The notes: generated by a model from the letters alone, not told the origin. Positions 41,658-51,528 are shown, counted from the stretch's first letter. The stretch is DNA of 52,661 nt from Lachnospiraceae bacterium (GCA_017441295.1 JAFRYA010000033.1:1-52661), one strand, 5' to 3'. Program-made: numbers and translations.

Positions 41658-43023
41658 GCCGCTCCTTAGCAAATTCAATCTGCGCGTTAAACGATTCAGG
41701 TCCTGCGCCTCCCTCGCTCGTCCGGCGGAAGGTGCAGTTTTTTATATTCACCGCGTCATATATGTCTTCTTCAAATAAATCCGAAAATCCCTTATATTCA
41801 TCCAGGCTCAGGGTCTCGAGCACCTTGCCCTCCCTGATGCATTTAGCTACAATCTGTCCGGAAATCTTATAAGCGCTCCTGAAAGGCAGCCCTTTGCCTA
41901 CCAGATAATCCGCTGCGTCAGTGGCATTTATGAATCCGCCCCTGGCCGCGTTCAGCATATTTTCAGGCAGAGGCGTCATCGTCTCTATCATTCCCTTAAA
42001 TACATCCAGGCACATCTTTACAGTATCGCATGCGTCAAACACGCCTTCTTTATCTTCCTGCATGTCTTTGTTGTATGCCAGCGGCAGCCCCTTCATGGTG
42101 GTGAGCAGCGCCATCAGGTCGCCGTAAACACGGCCTGTCTTGCCGCGGACAAGTTCTGCCATGTCCGGATTCTTCTTCTGAGGCATAATGGATGAGCCTG
42201 TTGTAAAGGCATCTGATAATTCCACGAACTTGAATTCCCAGCTGCTCCACAGAATGATTTCCTCAGCGAACCTGGACAGATGCATCATCAGGATTGACAG
42301 GCAGCTCAGCATTTCCAAAGCGAAATCCCTGTCAGATACACCGTCCATGGAATTCATTGCAATGCCTTCGAAGCTCAGTTCCTCTGCCACCATCCGCCTG
42401 TCGGTATCATATGTAGTACCGGCGAGAGCGCAGCATCCGATCGGGGAAATATTTATACGTTTCCTGCAGTCTGACAGCCTGTCCAGATCACGGATAAGCA
42501 TCATCACGTAAGCCATCATGTGATGTCCGAATGTGACCGGCTGAGCGCGCTGCAGATGAGTATATCCCGGCATAATGGTCTCTTTGTGAGCCTCGGCCAG
42601 CTCTATTACCGCCTGACCCAAAGCCTTGATCCTGGCGCAGATTTCGTCAGTCTCACCGCGCAGATACATACGGAAGTCCAGAGCCACCTGATCATTTCGC
42701 GAACGGGCTGTATGGAGTTTCCTTCCGACGTCCCCCAGACGCTCCGTCAGGACCTGCTCCACGAACATATGGATATCCTCGCAGTTTTCATCTACCGCAA
42801 GTACGCCTGATTCCAGGTCGTCCAAAACAGACTGCAGGCCGTCAATAAGGCAGCCTGCTTCAGTCTCCGTTATGATACCTTTAGCGCCAAGCATCGCGGC
42901 ATGAGCCATGCTTCCGGTAATATCTTCTTTGTACATGCGCTTGTCAACGCTTATGGAAGAATTGAAGTCGTCCGCGATCTTGCTCGTCAGCGCGTCAGTC
43001 CTTCCTGCCCACATTTTAGCCAT
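41650..43023 (-). CDS. argH: argininosuccinate lyase
   Basis: A 457-residue enzyme of the fumarase/aspartase superfamily with the signature GSSIMPQKKNPD, holding the catalytic Ser loop. It opens with MWAGRTDALTSKIADDFNSS, close to the usual ArgH start. It cleaves argininosuccinate into arginine and fumarate, the last step of arginine synthesis. AGGAG lies 5 nt before the ATG. It follows argG after 12 nt in one operon. Confidence 0.97.
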   Translation of the reverse strand: MAKMWAGRTDALTSKIADDFNSSISVDKRMYKEDITGSMAHAAMLGAKGIITETEAGCLIDGLQSVLDDLESGVLAVDENCEDIHMFVEQVLTERLGDVGRKLHTARSRNDQVALDFRMYLRGETDEICARIKALGQAVIELAEAHKETIMPGYTHLQRAQPVTFGHHMMAYVMMLIRDLDRLSDCRKRINISPIGCCALAGTTYDTDRRMVAEELSFEGIAMNSMDGVSDRDFALEMLSCLSILMMHLSRFAEEIILWSSWEFKFVELSDAFTTGSSIMPQKKNPDMAELVRGKTGRVYGDLMALLTTMKGLPLAYNKDMQEDKEGVFDACDTVKMCLDVFKGMIETMTPLPENMLNAARGGFINATDAADYLVGKGLPFRSAYKISGQIVAKCIREGKVLETLSLDEYKGFSDLFEEDIYDAVNIKNCTFRRTSEGGAGPESFNAQIEFAKERLT

Positions 43024-43035
43024 AAAAACTCCTGA

Positions 43036-44256
43036 TCATTTATTCTTGGCATCCACCATGGCCTGGACCTTGATCGGCAGTCCGTAAAGGGTAATGAATC
43101 CTTTGGCATCCGCATGGTCGTAGCTGCTCTCGCCGAATGTGGCGATCTCTTCGCTGTACAGCGAATAAGGGCTGGTGATGCTGGATTTGATAATATTTCC
43201 TTTGTAAAGTTTCAGCTTAACCTGTCCGGTCACCTTCTCCTGTGTCTTGTCAACGAAGGCGCTGAGCGCTTCCCTGAGAGGGGTGAACCACTGTCCATTA
43301 TATACCAGTTCGGCAAATGTTATAGACAGTTTCTGCTTTTCATGCTGTGTCTGCTTGTCCAGGCAGATGGTCTCAAGTGCCTCATGTGCCTTGTAAAGAA
43401 TGGTGCCGCCAGGTGTCTCATAAAGGCCACGGCTCTTCATTCCTACCAGACGGTTCTCAACCAGGTCTAACAGGCCGATGCCGTTCGCTCCGCCCAGTTC
43501 GTTGAGTTTCAGAATGATATTCAGAGCGCTGTCCTTCTGACCATCCAATGCTACAGGGATGCCCTGCTCAAAATCCAAAGTGATCTGTGTCGGCACGTCA
43601 GGAGCATCCATCGGGGAGACGCTCATCTCCAGGAAACCTTCCTTCTCGTAAGTCGGCTCGTTGGCAGGATCCTCAAGGTCCAGTCCTTCATGGGACAGAT
43701 GCCAGAGGTTCTTGTCCTTGGAATAGTTGGTTTCACGGGTTATCTTAAGCGGAATATTGTGTGCTTCAGCATAATCGATCTCTTCCTCACGGGATTTGAT
43801 ATCCCACTCCCTCCATGGAGCGATGATAGGCATATCAGGAACGAAATGCTTGAGTGCCAGCTCGAAACGTACCTGGTCGTTGCCCTTGCCTGTGCAGCCA
43901 TGGCAGATGGCGTCTGCCTGCTCCTTGATAGCAATCTCAGCCAGTCCCTTGGCAATGCATGGACGCGCGGTGCTGGTACCCAGCAGGTACTCCTCGTAAT
44001 ATGCGCCTGCCTTCATTGTAGGAATAATGTAATCATTCACGTATTCCTCCTGAAGGTTCAGAATATAGAGCTTGGAAGCACCGGTCTTGATAGCCTTCTC
44101 TTCCAGGCCGTCCAGCTCAGTGCCCTGTCCAACGTCACCGGCTACAGCTACAACTTCACAGTTATTATAATTCTCCTTCAGCCAAGGAATGATGATCGAT
44201 GTGTCCAGACCACCCGAATATGCCAGAACAACTTTTTTAATATCCGCTTTATTCAT
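43036..44256 (-). CDS. argG: argininosuccinate synthase
   Basis: A 406-residue enzyme with the ATP-pyrophosphatase motif AYSGGLDTS near the N-terminus, followed by [16 protein letters not shown] and [13 protein letters not shown], all standard in ArgG. It joins citrulline and aspartate. AAAGGAG precedes the ATG. Expression is probably repressed by ArgR, given the operator-like sequences in the promoter. Confidence 0.97.
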   Translation of the reverse strand: MNKADIKKVVLAYSGGLDTSIIIPWLKENYNNCEVVAVAGDVGQGTELDGLEEKAIKTGASKLYILNLQEEYVNDYIIPTMKAGAYYEEYLLGTSTARPCIAKGLAEIAIKEQADAICHGCTGKGNDQVRFELALKHFVPDMPIIAPWREWDIKSREEEIDYAEAHNIPLKITRETNYSKDKNLWHLSHEGLDLEDPANEPTYEKEGFLEMSVSPMDAPDVPTQITLDFEQGIPVALDGQKDSALNIILKLNELGGANGIGLLDLVENRLVGMKSRGLYETPGGTILYKAHEALETICLDKQTQHEKQKLSITFAELVYNGQWFTPLREALSAFVDKTQEKVTGQVKLKLYKGNIIKSSITSPYSLYSEEIATFGESSYDHADAKGFITLYGLPIKVQAMVDAKNK

Positions 44257-44271
44257 AATTTAGCTCCTTTA

Positions 44272-44338
44272 TGCATAAATATTCGTTAATATTGTGTATT
44301 TACTCACAATTTATACACCAAGGCGCATATAAAGTCAA
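44272..44338 (-). promoter_or_regulatory. argGH promoter with two ArgR-like operators
   Basis: Minus strand: TTGACT (44338-44333), 17-bp spacer, TATAAA (44315-44310). The dyad ATTGTG-n8-CACAAT (44291-44310) covers the start point, and TGCATAAATATTCG (about 44272-44287) is an ARG-box-like site (consensus TGAATwwwwATTCA) with two differences. Confidence 0.65.
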
Positions 44339-44410
44339 TACAAAAATTGCTTAAAATTAAGGCTTTTTCAGAAAAAAGTTGTGCATAATGACATGCATAA
44401 TGTATGAATA

Positions 44411-44435
44411 AAAAAGAGGCCGCCCTTAGGCGGCC
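44411..44435 (-). terminator. terminator of the EEP-family gene
   Basis: GGCCGCC (44418-44424) pairs with GGCGGCC (44429-44435), and TCTTTTTTATT follows on the minus strand. Confidence 0.88.
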
Positions 44436-44450
44436 CCAAAATATCAGATT

Positions 44451-45554
44451 TTATTTAAGAATAAAGCTCATTATTACCGGATTGTGGTCTGAGTACTTGA
44501 ATCCCAAGTCGATAACCTTGGCGCTCTTAACCTCGACATTTGCGGAGACCACGAATCCGTCAACTGTTACAACGAAATTGCCGGGAACGTATGGCACGTC
44601 ATTGTTCCTGCAGCTGGCAACCAATTCAGTGCTGTCAAACGGAGCAACCAGAGTGATGTCATCGGTGAACAGATCCATATTGATCGGCTTCGCCCAGTTG
44701 TCCTCCATTGCCGGAACATTGAAGATTTCAGGCGAATTTCCGAGGAGGTCTCTGTTGAAATCGCCTCCGGCAATGCAGTAATTGCCTGCATCGTATTCAG
44801 CCTGCATGTCCTCTATGATCATGGACAGCTGCTCCTCAGCAATGCCTGCTGTGGTTGTGTACGCTGAAAGATGAAGGTTATATACTATCAGTTCTTTTCC
44901 ATTAGAAGCAGGGATCCTCTGCTTTGAATAGCATCTGTCAAGGTCCACCACCTTAGATACGCCCTCCTCAATCGGCAGGCTGTATCTCGTCGCGCTGGTG
45001 ATTCCATACTTTGAATATGTCATGATTCCGGCTTTGTTGGCGCCATGAGGAGCAAATATCGGATACATCAGGAACGGGCTGTCGTAGTTTTGGGCATATG
45101 TGAATGACAGCGGCGCATCCGCGGCATAGATCGGAGTGATGATCTCCCGCTCGTCCACATGATATGTTCGGGTTCCGCTCTCGTCTATTTCCTGGATCAG
45201 AATGAAATCCGGGTTGTATGAGCGGACCGCCTCTGCAGCATTTGTAAGGTTGAAAGTCAGTGCCTCAACTGATCTGGCGCGGCTTTCCTTTCCGCCATCC
45301 ATAAAGAATGTATAATCATCGGAATAAGCGCCGAATCCCATATTGAATGAGACAATTTTCATCTCCCGGCCGGTCTCCGCCTGAGCCAGAGTCTCTCCGG
45401 TCTCTCTAACTTCCAGCGGAAGATTGTCCTCAAGCCTGTGAAAAACGATAAAAACATATGCAACATATGCTCCGACAATTACAATTATAGCTATGATAAT
45501 TCCAAGGATTATCTTGAGCGCTTTCTTTCCTTTGCTCTTTTTCTTCTCCTTCAT
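44451..45554 (-). CDS. membrane-anchored endonuclease/exonuclease/phosphatase family protein
   Basis: A 367-residue protein with a Lys-rich N-terminus, one transmembrane helix at about residues 16-40, and an extracytoplasmic EEP domain. Motifs of the family are in order: SFNMGFG, LIQEID, NLHLSAY, GGDFNRD and YSDHNPV, so the metal and catalytic residues (Glu, Asp/Asn, Asp/His) are kept. Exported EEP enzymes act as nucleases, phosphodiesterases or sphingomyelinase-like hydrolases; the substrate is unknown. Start: the ATG at 45554 with GGGGGA 8 nt upstream is preferred to a TTG at 45569. Confidence 0.87.
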   Translation of the reverse strand: MKEKKKSKGKKALKIILGIIIAIIVIVGAYVAYVFIVFHRLEDNLPLEVRETGETLAQAETGREMKIVSFNMGFGAYSDDYTFFMDGGKESRARSVEALTFNLTNAAEAVRSYNPDFILIQEIDESGTRTYHVDEREIITPIYAADAPLSFTYAQNYDSPFLMYPIFAPHGANKAGIMTYSKYGITSATRYSLPIEEGVSKVVDLDRCYSKQRIPASNGKELIVYNLHLSAYTTTAGIAEEQLSMIIEDMQAEYDAGNYCIAGGDFNRDLLGNSPEIFNVPAMEDNWAKPINMDLFTDDITLVAPFDSTELVASCRNNDVPYVPGNFVVTVDGFVVSANVEVKSAKVIDLGFKYSDHNPVIMSFILK

Positions 45555-45588
45555 TGATTTGTCCCCCAAAAAGAAAAATTACAATTCA

Positions 45589-45616
45589 ATTCTATCATTA
45601 ATCATCAATTAAGCAA
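45589..45616 (-). promoter_or_regulatory. promoter of the EEP-family gene
   Basis: Minus strand: TTGCTT (45616-45611), 16-bp spacer, TAGAAT (45594-45589), about 35 nt before the ATG at 45554. Confidence 0.5.
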
Positions 45617-45635
45617 CCGGAAGCCATGCAATATA

Positions 45636-48521
45636 TCAAAAGTGTTCTTCCAGAATCTGCTTTGCATCATTTCTTAATTCTTCGAGGCGGGAATAATCAT
45701 ATTCCAGCCCTGTTTCCGCCAGTTTCTCGAACAGTTCCTTTGCTCTGCCTTTGTCGCCTGCATTATAGCAAAAGATTCCATAATTATAATAAACAACTGC
45801 CAGATCCCAGACATACTGCACGCTGTTGGTTTGCTGTGCCAGATGCTTTCTGATATCCAGGCATCTTTCATAATGCTCTTTTGCACCGGCAGTATCACCT
45901 CTCAGCTTCGCTATTTCACCCAGTCTGTTATGGCTGACTGACAGATCTCTGCGGGCTTCCACAGTCCCTGTTCTTCCTGCCACTTTCTTTCTGATCTCAA
46001 GCGCTTTCTCGTAATAATCCTGCGCGCCTGCCAGATCTCCTTTTTCTTTTGCAATAGCTCCGAGATGATTGCAGCTGATCGTCAGACCACGGAGGAATTC
46101 AACTGTTCCTCTCTCATCCGCAATTGCTTTGCTGAGATCATAGGATTTTTTGTAATAATCCTGTGCACTGTCCAGGTCACCATTTGATTCTGCGACTTCG
46201 CCAAGATGATCGTAGGCGGCGGAAAGATTATACTTTGAGTCAATTGTGTCCTCTTCTTCAGCAATCCTTTTGCTTATCTCAGCGCCTTTTTCATATAATT
46301 CGCGTGCGCTGTCCAGACTTCCTTTTAAGTATTCAACATCCCCCAGATGGCTGTAACACGTTTCCAGCATCTGGCGAACAACAGGATTTTCGTTTTTCTC
46401 TGCCAGCGCCTTAACTATATTGCATGCCTCTGAATAATGCTTCTGCGCAGTCTCCAGATCACCCTTTCGCTCCGCAATGTTTCCGAGATTATTGATTGCT
46501 GCAGCCAGGTCCTGGCGTGCTTCTACGGTTTCCGTTTCTTTAGCCAGAGCCGTCCTGATTTCCAGCGACTTCTCCAGAAAATCCTGTGCACCTGCCAGGT
46601 CTCCTTCATCTCTTGCAAGTTCTCCCAGTTCTGCATAGGTTACTGAAAGGTCCCTTCGCGACTGAATCGTTCCGGTTTCCTTAACCAGTGCCTCGTTGAG
46701 TGCCAGACAATTATTGAAATGCTCCCGTGCAGCCCTCAGTTCTCTTTTTTTCCGTGCGTTTCTGCCAAGCCTTTCATAGGATGCAGACAGATAACGCCTA
46801 TAAACCGGAGAATCCGTTTCTTCCGCCAGCAATTTGATTATCTCAAAGGCCTTTTCATAATATTCCTGAGCGCCTGTCAGGTCTTCCCTTTCCTTTGCGA
46901 GATCTCCAAAACGTATATAATCAACGTAAATTGATCTGCGTGAAGCGGCCGTGCCGGTTTCTGCCATTAAAGCCTTGTTTATCTCTATACTCTCTTCAAG
47001 ATACTTTTGCGCAGTATCTAAGTCTCCTCTGACTTTGGCGATCTCACTGAGTGCCCTGCAGCAGTTTGACATATCCCGCCGCGGCAGCTCCTTCCCTGTT
47101 TCTTCAGAAAGTTTTCTGCTTATTGCAAGCGCCTTTTCATAGTATTCCTCAGCAGTCTGCTGATTCCCTTTTGCATCTGCAATACTGCCAAGAAAATAAA
47201 GACCTACGGAATATGTCCTTTCAAAACTATTGTTTCCGGACTTTGACAGGGTTCCTGCCAGACTGCACATTTCTTTGTAGGACTCTCCAGCGTCATCTAT
47301 TAGGCCGAGCGCGTACTGGGCATCGCCAAGGCTCCAGATTTCATCAGTCAGTTTTTTGGCATTTTCCTCGGAGCCATTCTCCTTATATGCAGCTTTAAGT
47401 TTTACGATATATTTTTTGCGCCACTCGATTCCTTTATGATAATCCCGTGCAACGCCCTTGCCGGTTTCATACATAGTAACCAACTGGTGAATAGCTTCCA
47501 TTACGCCTGCGTCTGCAGCTCCGGTGATAAGCGAAAGCGCTCTCTCGGAATTCACTTCCACATCTATACCGTCCAGATAGGCCAGGCCGATCAGATAGTT
47601 GTGTTCCGGATCGTCATCATTAGCCGCAATAGCCAGCTCTTTCAATTTCTCCAGAAGCGCGCCTCTGAACGTCTCTCCGTCTTCTCCCTGCACACATGGC
47701 GGCAGCGCTTCATAGCTGGCATTCAGTGCCTTGCGGTCTGTTTCTGCCATCTCAACCGGGAACACCGGCTTGTTCTGCGCCAAGGCGGCCGGGTATTCGG
47801 TCGTCATAACATAATTGACCTCATTTACCAGGTTCGGTGTTACTGTCAATGCAAAGAGATTGCTCTTTGTGAGCATTTCTTCAATTGTCTGGTTAAAATC
47901 TTCTCCTGGAGTCAGGAATTCGTCATACCAGATTGCGATATCGCGGCAAATGGGGTTTTTGTGAATCAGCCGCATCAGCTCCTGCGCCTTCTTACGGTCC
48001 TTCTTGCGGTAGCTGAGGAAAATATAGGCGTCAAATGCCGCGCGGATCTTTTTGGCCAGCTCGTCGCTGACAAGGGTAGTCTGAATATAAGATGTTAATA
48101 TTGAATCAAAAGAATTCTTAGTCTCATCGGTATTAAACGGGTCCAGATACTGCAGGTCGCCGAACCTGCGTGTATATACGTCATCCATACCCTGTTCCAT
48201 CATAAGCGGAAGTATCGGAATATGCTTTTGTATAGCAAAAGGGAACTCCGCGTCCATCGCGCGGTTAGGCTCTGTGAGCAGCTTCGTTGTTACGGGCATA
48301 ACAAAAAGCTGCATCTGTGAAAGGCTGAGCTCCAGATTCTCAGCATCATATGCACCTTCAGGCTCAGATTCGTACCAGATTGCACAGTCCTGTATCCTCA
48401 GGATCTTTGAGGAATACTCTTCAAAATATTTTTCAAAATCATCCGGATGACAGGCAAAATAGACATTAGGCTTTCCCTGCGGTCTTTCATTAGCAATCGT
48501 TCTATATAATAGTCTGGACAT
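45636..48521 (-). CDS. double-TIR, TPR-repeat protein
   Basis: A 961-residue cytoplasmic protein. Two TIR-like domains open it. TIR-1 (about 18-130) has YFACHPDD, IWYES and MDAEFPFA (Glu92). TIR-2 (about 163-275) has AYIFLSYRKKDR, IWYDEFLTPGEDF and TTEYPAA (Glu242). Both Glu fall where TIR NADases keep the catalytic residue. Sel1-like repeats (306-370) and about 10 TPR-type units follow to the end, with a 47-residue period around RGDLxxAQxYYEKAL and ETGTxxxRRDLS. TPRs usually bind partner proteins. It is 15 nt after the RyR-domain gene; AGGAGA precedes the ATG. A defence or signalling role is inferred. Confidence 0.87.
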   Translation of the reverse strand: MSRLLYRTIANERPQGKPNVYFACHPDDFEKYFEEYSSKILRIQDCAIWYESEPEGAYDAENLELSLSQMQLFVMPVTTKLLTEPNRAMDAEFPFAIQKHIPILPLMMEQGMDDVYTRRFGDLQYLDPFNTDETKNSFDSILTSYIQTTLVSDELAKKIRAAFDAYIFLSYRKKDRKKAQELMRLIHKNPICRDIAIWYDEFLTPGEDFNQTIEEMLTKSNLFALTVTPNLVNEVNYVMTTEYPAALAQNKPVFPVEMAETDRKALNASYEALPPCVQGEDGETFRGALLEKLKELAIAANDDDPEHNYLIGLAYLDGIDVEVNSERALSLITGAADAGVMEAIHQLVTMYETGKGVARDYHKGIEWRKKYIVKLKAAYKENGSEENAKKLTDEIWSLGDAQYALGLIDDAGESYKEMCSLAGTLSKSGNNSFERTYSVGLYFLGSIADAKGNQQTAEEYYEKALAISRKLSEETGKELPRRDMSNCCRALSEIAKVRGDLDTAQKYLEESIEINKALMAETGTAASRRSIYVDYIRFGDLAKEREDLTGAQEYYEKAFEIIKLLAEETDSPVYRRYLSASYERLGRNARKKRELRAAREHFNNCLALNEALVKETGTIQSRRDLSVTYAELGELARDEGDLAGAQDFLEKSLEIRTALAKETETVEARQDLAAAINNLGNIAERKGDLETAQKHYSEACNIVKALAEKNENPVVRQMLETCYSHLGDVEYLKGSLDSARELYEKGAEISKRIAEEEDTIDSKYNLSAAYDHLGEVAESNGDLDSAQDYYKKSYDLSKAIADERGTVEFLRGLTISCNHLGAIAKEKGDLAGAQDYYEKALEIRKKVAGRTGTVEARRDLSVSHNRLGEIAKLRGDTAGAKEHYERCLDIRKHLAQQTNSVQYVWDLAVVYYNYGIFCYNAGDKGRAKELFEKLAETGLEYDYSRLEELRNDAKQILEEHF

Positions 48522-48536
48522 AGATGTCTCCTATGG

Positions 48537-49970
48537 TTAATTCTGTTTTTCAAGTTCCAGAAGCACCTGTATCGCGTCGCGGTCCTTCTGCTTTTCAGGT
48601 TCAGTCAGCTGATCATATGGTTTCAGATCCAAATGTATCCTGTTAATATTATCTTTATGCTTTCCATTTTCAGGCACACCGTAAGACCAGTTGTTGATCC
48701 AATGATAACGGCACCAGCGCATGTGCTCCAGTTCAGCCAGCAGTTCCATGCGCTCAGGTGAAATCTGGTCCGGATCGCAGGCCTCTCCCATGGCATTCAG
48801 CATCTTCAGACGTATCTCATGGTAATCTGCCGAGCTGATATTCGAGTAGCGGGTAAATGTGTCCAGCTTTTTCCATTCGCTGTTCAGGTTCTCCTCTGTT
48901 TCAGGAACACCCTGATATAAATGCGCGTAGCGCAGGTTGAGCATCTTAGCGCGGCGGTACAGATTCTCACTCAGAATATTCTCTGGTTTATAAGCCAGTT
49001 CTTTCCATTTGAACACCCGGATGCGTTCTTTGCCGTCAATAATGCTTAAGCCCGCGTCATTTGCGGAAAATACGTCTATCCTCTGCGCCTTAACTGCCAG
49101 CAGCAGCTGCGATAACAGCTCTGTCTGTCCATTCTGCTGCAGGACGATTATGCGTTCAGCCCCCTCCAAAAGAGGCAGGTTACAGGTCCACTCCTCTTCG
49201 TGGAAAACGATGCTGTCCTGCACGTCATCCAGTGTATGATGTATCTTCAGATATGACTGGTCGTCGCCAAATATATGATATTCTATCTTCTGCTCCGGGG
49301 AAAATATGTTATTCTGCAGAGCATACGTCAGAAGCTCGCTGCCCAGCTTACCAAAACCGATCATAACAATCTGCATCTGGTGGCCGCAGGCGCATGATGT
49401 TTCATAAAGGAAGTTCTCTTTCCAGAACACCCTCGCCGCTGTTTCTTCCGGGCAGAAAATATGGACGTCTGTTCCTGCAGCTGCCTGTGCGGGCAGGGAA
49501 TGACACTTCAGGTATACACTTTTCCCCTGAAGAGCTTCTTTGTATTGCTCATAAAAGCGCAGATTTTCCGGCTCATCCCAGAGCAGTATATGCCGCCTGG
49601 TTGATGATGGGGCTTCACCGCCCGAAACTCCGTTTTTGCCCAATGCTTTCAGTACAGGCGCCTTCAGTTCATCCGGGCCATATACTGCCACCGCATCAGC
49701 GCGGCGGCTGCGCATGAAATTCTGCAGTCTGGTCCTGAGCGTCGCTGCAATTAAAAAGATACTGTATGCTGATACGAAAGGCGCTGTCCATCTGGCTATT
49801 TCCACCAGAATATTTGGCGCCGGATATGAGTAATTCATCACATACATCAGCACACTGTAGAATAATGAGTTTTGCAGGGGCTCTTTTTCCAATACAAAAA
49901 ATCCTATAGTTCCGCAGACCAGCGGAAAGATAAAAATCAGAAATTTCAGCAGTTTTTTGCCAGTTTTCAT
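48537..49970 (-). CDS. membrane protein with Rossmann (TrkA-N-like) and RyR domains
   Basis: A 477-residue protein. Two or three transmembrane helices (about 8-28, 36-50, 60-78) are followed by a TrkA-N-like nucleotide-binding Rossmann domain (IVMIGFGKLGSELL, about 199-300). A C-terminal RyR-type domain (about 335-470) contains LAELEHMRWCRYHWINNWSYG split around residue 420, then LKPYDQL and KQKDRDAI. RyR modules are known from ryanodine receptors and occur in bacterial proteins tied to nucleotide sensing. Start: GGGGAG lies 8 nt before the ATG at 49970, and the predicted transcript start excludes the GTG at 50000. It is the first gene of a two-gene operon with the TIR protein. Confidence 0.85.
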   Translation of the reverse strand: MKTGKKLLKFLIFIFPLVCGTIGFFVLEKEPLQNSLFYSVLMYVMNYSYPAPNILVEIARWTAPFVSAYSIFLIAATLRTRLQNFMRSRRADAVAVYGPDELKAPVLKALGKNGVSGGEAPSSTRRHILLWDEPENLRFYEQYKEALQGKSVYLKCHSLPAQAAAGTDVHIFCPEETAARVFWKENFLYETSCACGHQMQIVMIGFGKLGSELLTYALQNNIFSPEQKIEYHIFGDDQSYLKIHHTLDDVQDSIVFHEEEWTCNLPLLEGAERIIVLQQNGQTELLSQLLLAVKAQRIDVFSANDAGLSIIDGKERIRVFKWKELAYKPENILSENLYRRAKMLNLRYAHLYQGVPETEENLNSEWKKLDTFTRYSNISSADYHEIRLKMLNAMGEACDPDQISPERMELLAELEHMRWCRYHWINNWSYGVPENGKHKDNINRIHLDLKPYDQLTEPEKQKDRDAIQVLLELEKQN

Positions 49971-50000
49971 ATTAAATACTCCCCATGCTTTTTCCATCAC

Positions 50001-50009
50001 ATTATATCA
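50001..50009 (-). promoter_or_regulatory. extended -10 promoter of the RyR/TIR operon
   Basis: Minus strand TGATATAAT (50009-50001) with a consensus -10. Transcription would start near 49994, which places the ATG at 49970 first with a proper ribosome binding site. Confidence 0.65.
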
Positions 50010-50072
50010 CGAAAAAAGCTGAAATAACTCCACAGTTTTTAGATTATAACTTTACTTCTATGCAATAAAAAA

Positions 50073-50096
50073 GCGCCGGAGCATAAGCTCCGGCAC
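50073..50096 (-). terminator. terminator of the MFS transporter gene
   Basis: GCGCCGGAGC (50073-50082) pairs with GCTCCGGCAC (50087-50096), with one wobble; TTTTTTATTG follows on the minus strand. Confidence 0.88.
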
Positions 50097-50117
50097 TTTG
50101 TATTCTTGTGTGTAAAA

Positions 50118-51452
50118 CTATCTAGTGGCACGATCTGTAAGATAATCGTCAAGTGCTAAGCCAGCTGCCTGACGATACTTATCATCACGTTTCTTGATCC
50201 ATGTGCCTCTGAAGATCAGCATGCAGATAAGACCAACGAGAGCTCCGCAGCCCTGGATAAGGTATGCGAAGAATGGTGAGCCAGTTGCAGTAACCTGAGT
50301 ACGGATCCAGATAGGAAGGAGTGCTCCGATAATACCGGTAACAACACCTGATGATGCAGAAACCTTGGAGAAGTCTTCCGGTCTCCACCACTGATAAACA
50401 GCAGATACAGGGAAGTTTGAACCAGCACCCATGTAGATGCCAAGAAGGATCATTGCAATCCATGTGCAGATAGGGCCGCCGATGAATCCGAGTACAGATG
50501 AAAGCAACATAATGATCATCTCAAGGATGATAGCTTTTCTTGTACCGAACTTGTTATCAACAACACCAACCAGCCAGCTGCCTACTGCTGCAACGATACC
50601 TACAATAAGCATAACTGTTGCGAACTGATCCATCAGGCCTGATGTTGAAATAATAACAAATGACTGAGCCATCATAGCTGCTGAAATACCAGCTGGAAGA
50701 AGTGACAGTGAAACGAACCAGAATCCAAGGCTGGATGCGCAGCGGAGAGGATTCCAAAGCGCATGCTTCTTGTTCTCCTGCTGATGTCTCATCATCTCTT
50801 CTGCTTTTTCCTTAGTCATAGAAGGATCGTTATCTCTGAAGCATCCATTCTGCTCCGGAAAGTCAGCGAATGTTGTGCAGCTGAGGATGATACCAATAGC
50901 AACTACGATAAGGAATGGAAGGAATGCTGTGAAAGCATTGTTGCTTGCCATGAACCAGTTTCTGCAGTAACCAACAAACATGTTACCAACAGGGAATGCG
51001 ATAGTAGCGATACCCATGATAGCACCCTTCTTTGTTGGGAACCACTGGCCAACTACAACACCTGTTAAGTAGTTAGCATAAAGTGGTGAAAGGATACATA
51101 CTGCTACGTAGCAAATGATGATGATAGTATGGCCTGTTGATGTGTCAGGTTTGATAAGTAACATAACAACAGCAAATGCTAAAGTAACAGCACCCCAAAT
51201 AGAACTAAATACCTTGATGTTCTTAACATAACCAACCAGGTACTTAACGATGAAACCGATTGCAATGTTGACAAGGTTACATGTACTGTAAATAGATGTC
51301 AGCAGGTTTGCATCGCCAGCGCCAAAGTACTCACCAAGAATGTTCTGTGGGTAACTAGTAAATACCATGAACGCGATCATGGATGAGAAAGCGTAGATAA
51401 TTAACATCCATCCACGCCAGCCGTAATTACCGGCTTTTGCTCTTTTTGTCAT
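50118..51452 (-). CDS. MFS transporter, OFA (oxalate/formate antiporter)-like
   Basis: A 444-residue permease with about 12 hydrophobic helices. It has an MFS-type loop (VGVVDNKFGTRKA) between the halves and QWWRPEDFSKVSASSGVVTG in the C-terminal half, as seen in organic-anion OFA-family members. The substrate is probably a small carboxylate, but this is not proven. Start: GGAGG lies 7 nt before the ATG at 51452; the frame extends 50 codons further upstream but crosses the promoter. Its DNA is less GC-rich than neighbouring genes and uses more A/T-ending codons, which may reflect high expression or separate origin. Confidence 0.87.
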   Translation of the reverse strand: MTKRAKAGNYGWRGWMLIIYAFSSMIAFMVFTSYPQNILGEYFGAGDANLLTSIYSTCNLVNIAIGFIVKYLVGYVKNIKVFSSIWGAVTLAFAVVMLLIKPDTSTGHTIIIICYVAVCILSPLYANYLTGVVVGQWFPTKKGAIMGIATIAFPVGNMFVGYCRNWFMASNNAFTAFLPFLIVVAIGIILSCTTFADFPEQNGCFRDNDPSMTKEKAEEMMRHQQENKKHALWNPLRCASSLGFWFVSLSLLPAGISAAMMAQSFVIISTSGLMDQFATVMLIVGIVAAVGSWLVGVVDNKFGTRKAIILEMIIMLLSSVLGFIGGPICTWIAMILLGIYMGAGSNFPVSAVYQWWRPEDFSKVSASSGVVTGIIGALLPIWIRTQVTATGSPFFAYLIQGCGALVGLICMLIFRGTWIKKRDDKYRQAAGLALDDYLTDRATR

Positions 51453-51485
51453 AATTAAACCTCCATTTTTTTGTAAAACAGCAAC

Positions 51486-51505
51486 AGCGGGCATTAAAGC
51501 CCGCT
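51486..51505 (-). other. leader hairpin of the MFS transporter mRNA
   Basis: AGCGGGC (51486-51492) pairs with GCCCGCT (51499-51505) around a 6-nt loop, 34 nt before the start codon. It lacks a T-tract, so it is more likely an mRNA stabiliser or regulatory structure than a terminator. Confidence 0.5.
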
Positions 51506-51528
51506 TGCCGCAACACAAGAACATCTTA

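Noticed and set aside
51486..51505. Terminator upstream of the MFS gene
   Set aside because: The hairpin lies between promoter and start codon and has no T-tract on the minus strand.
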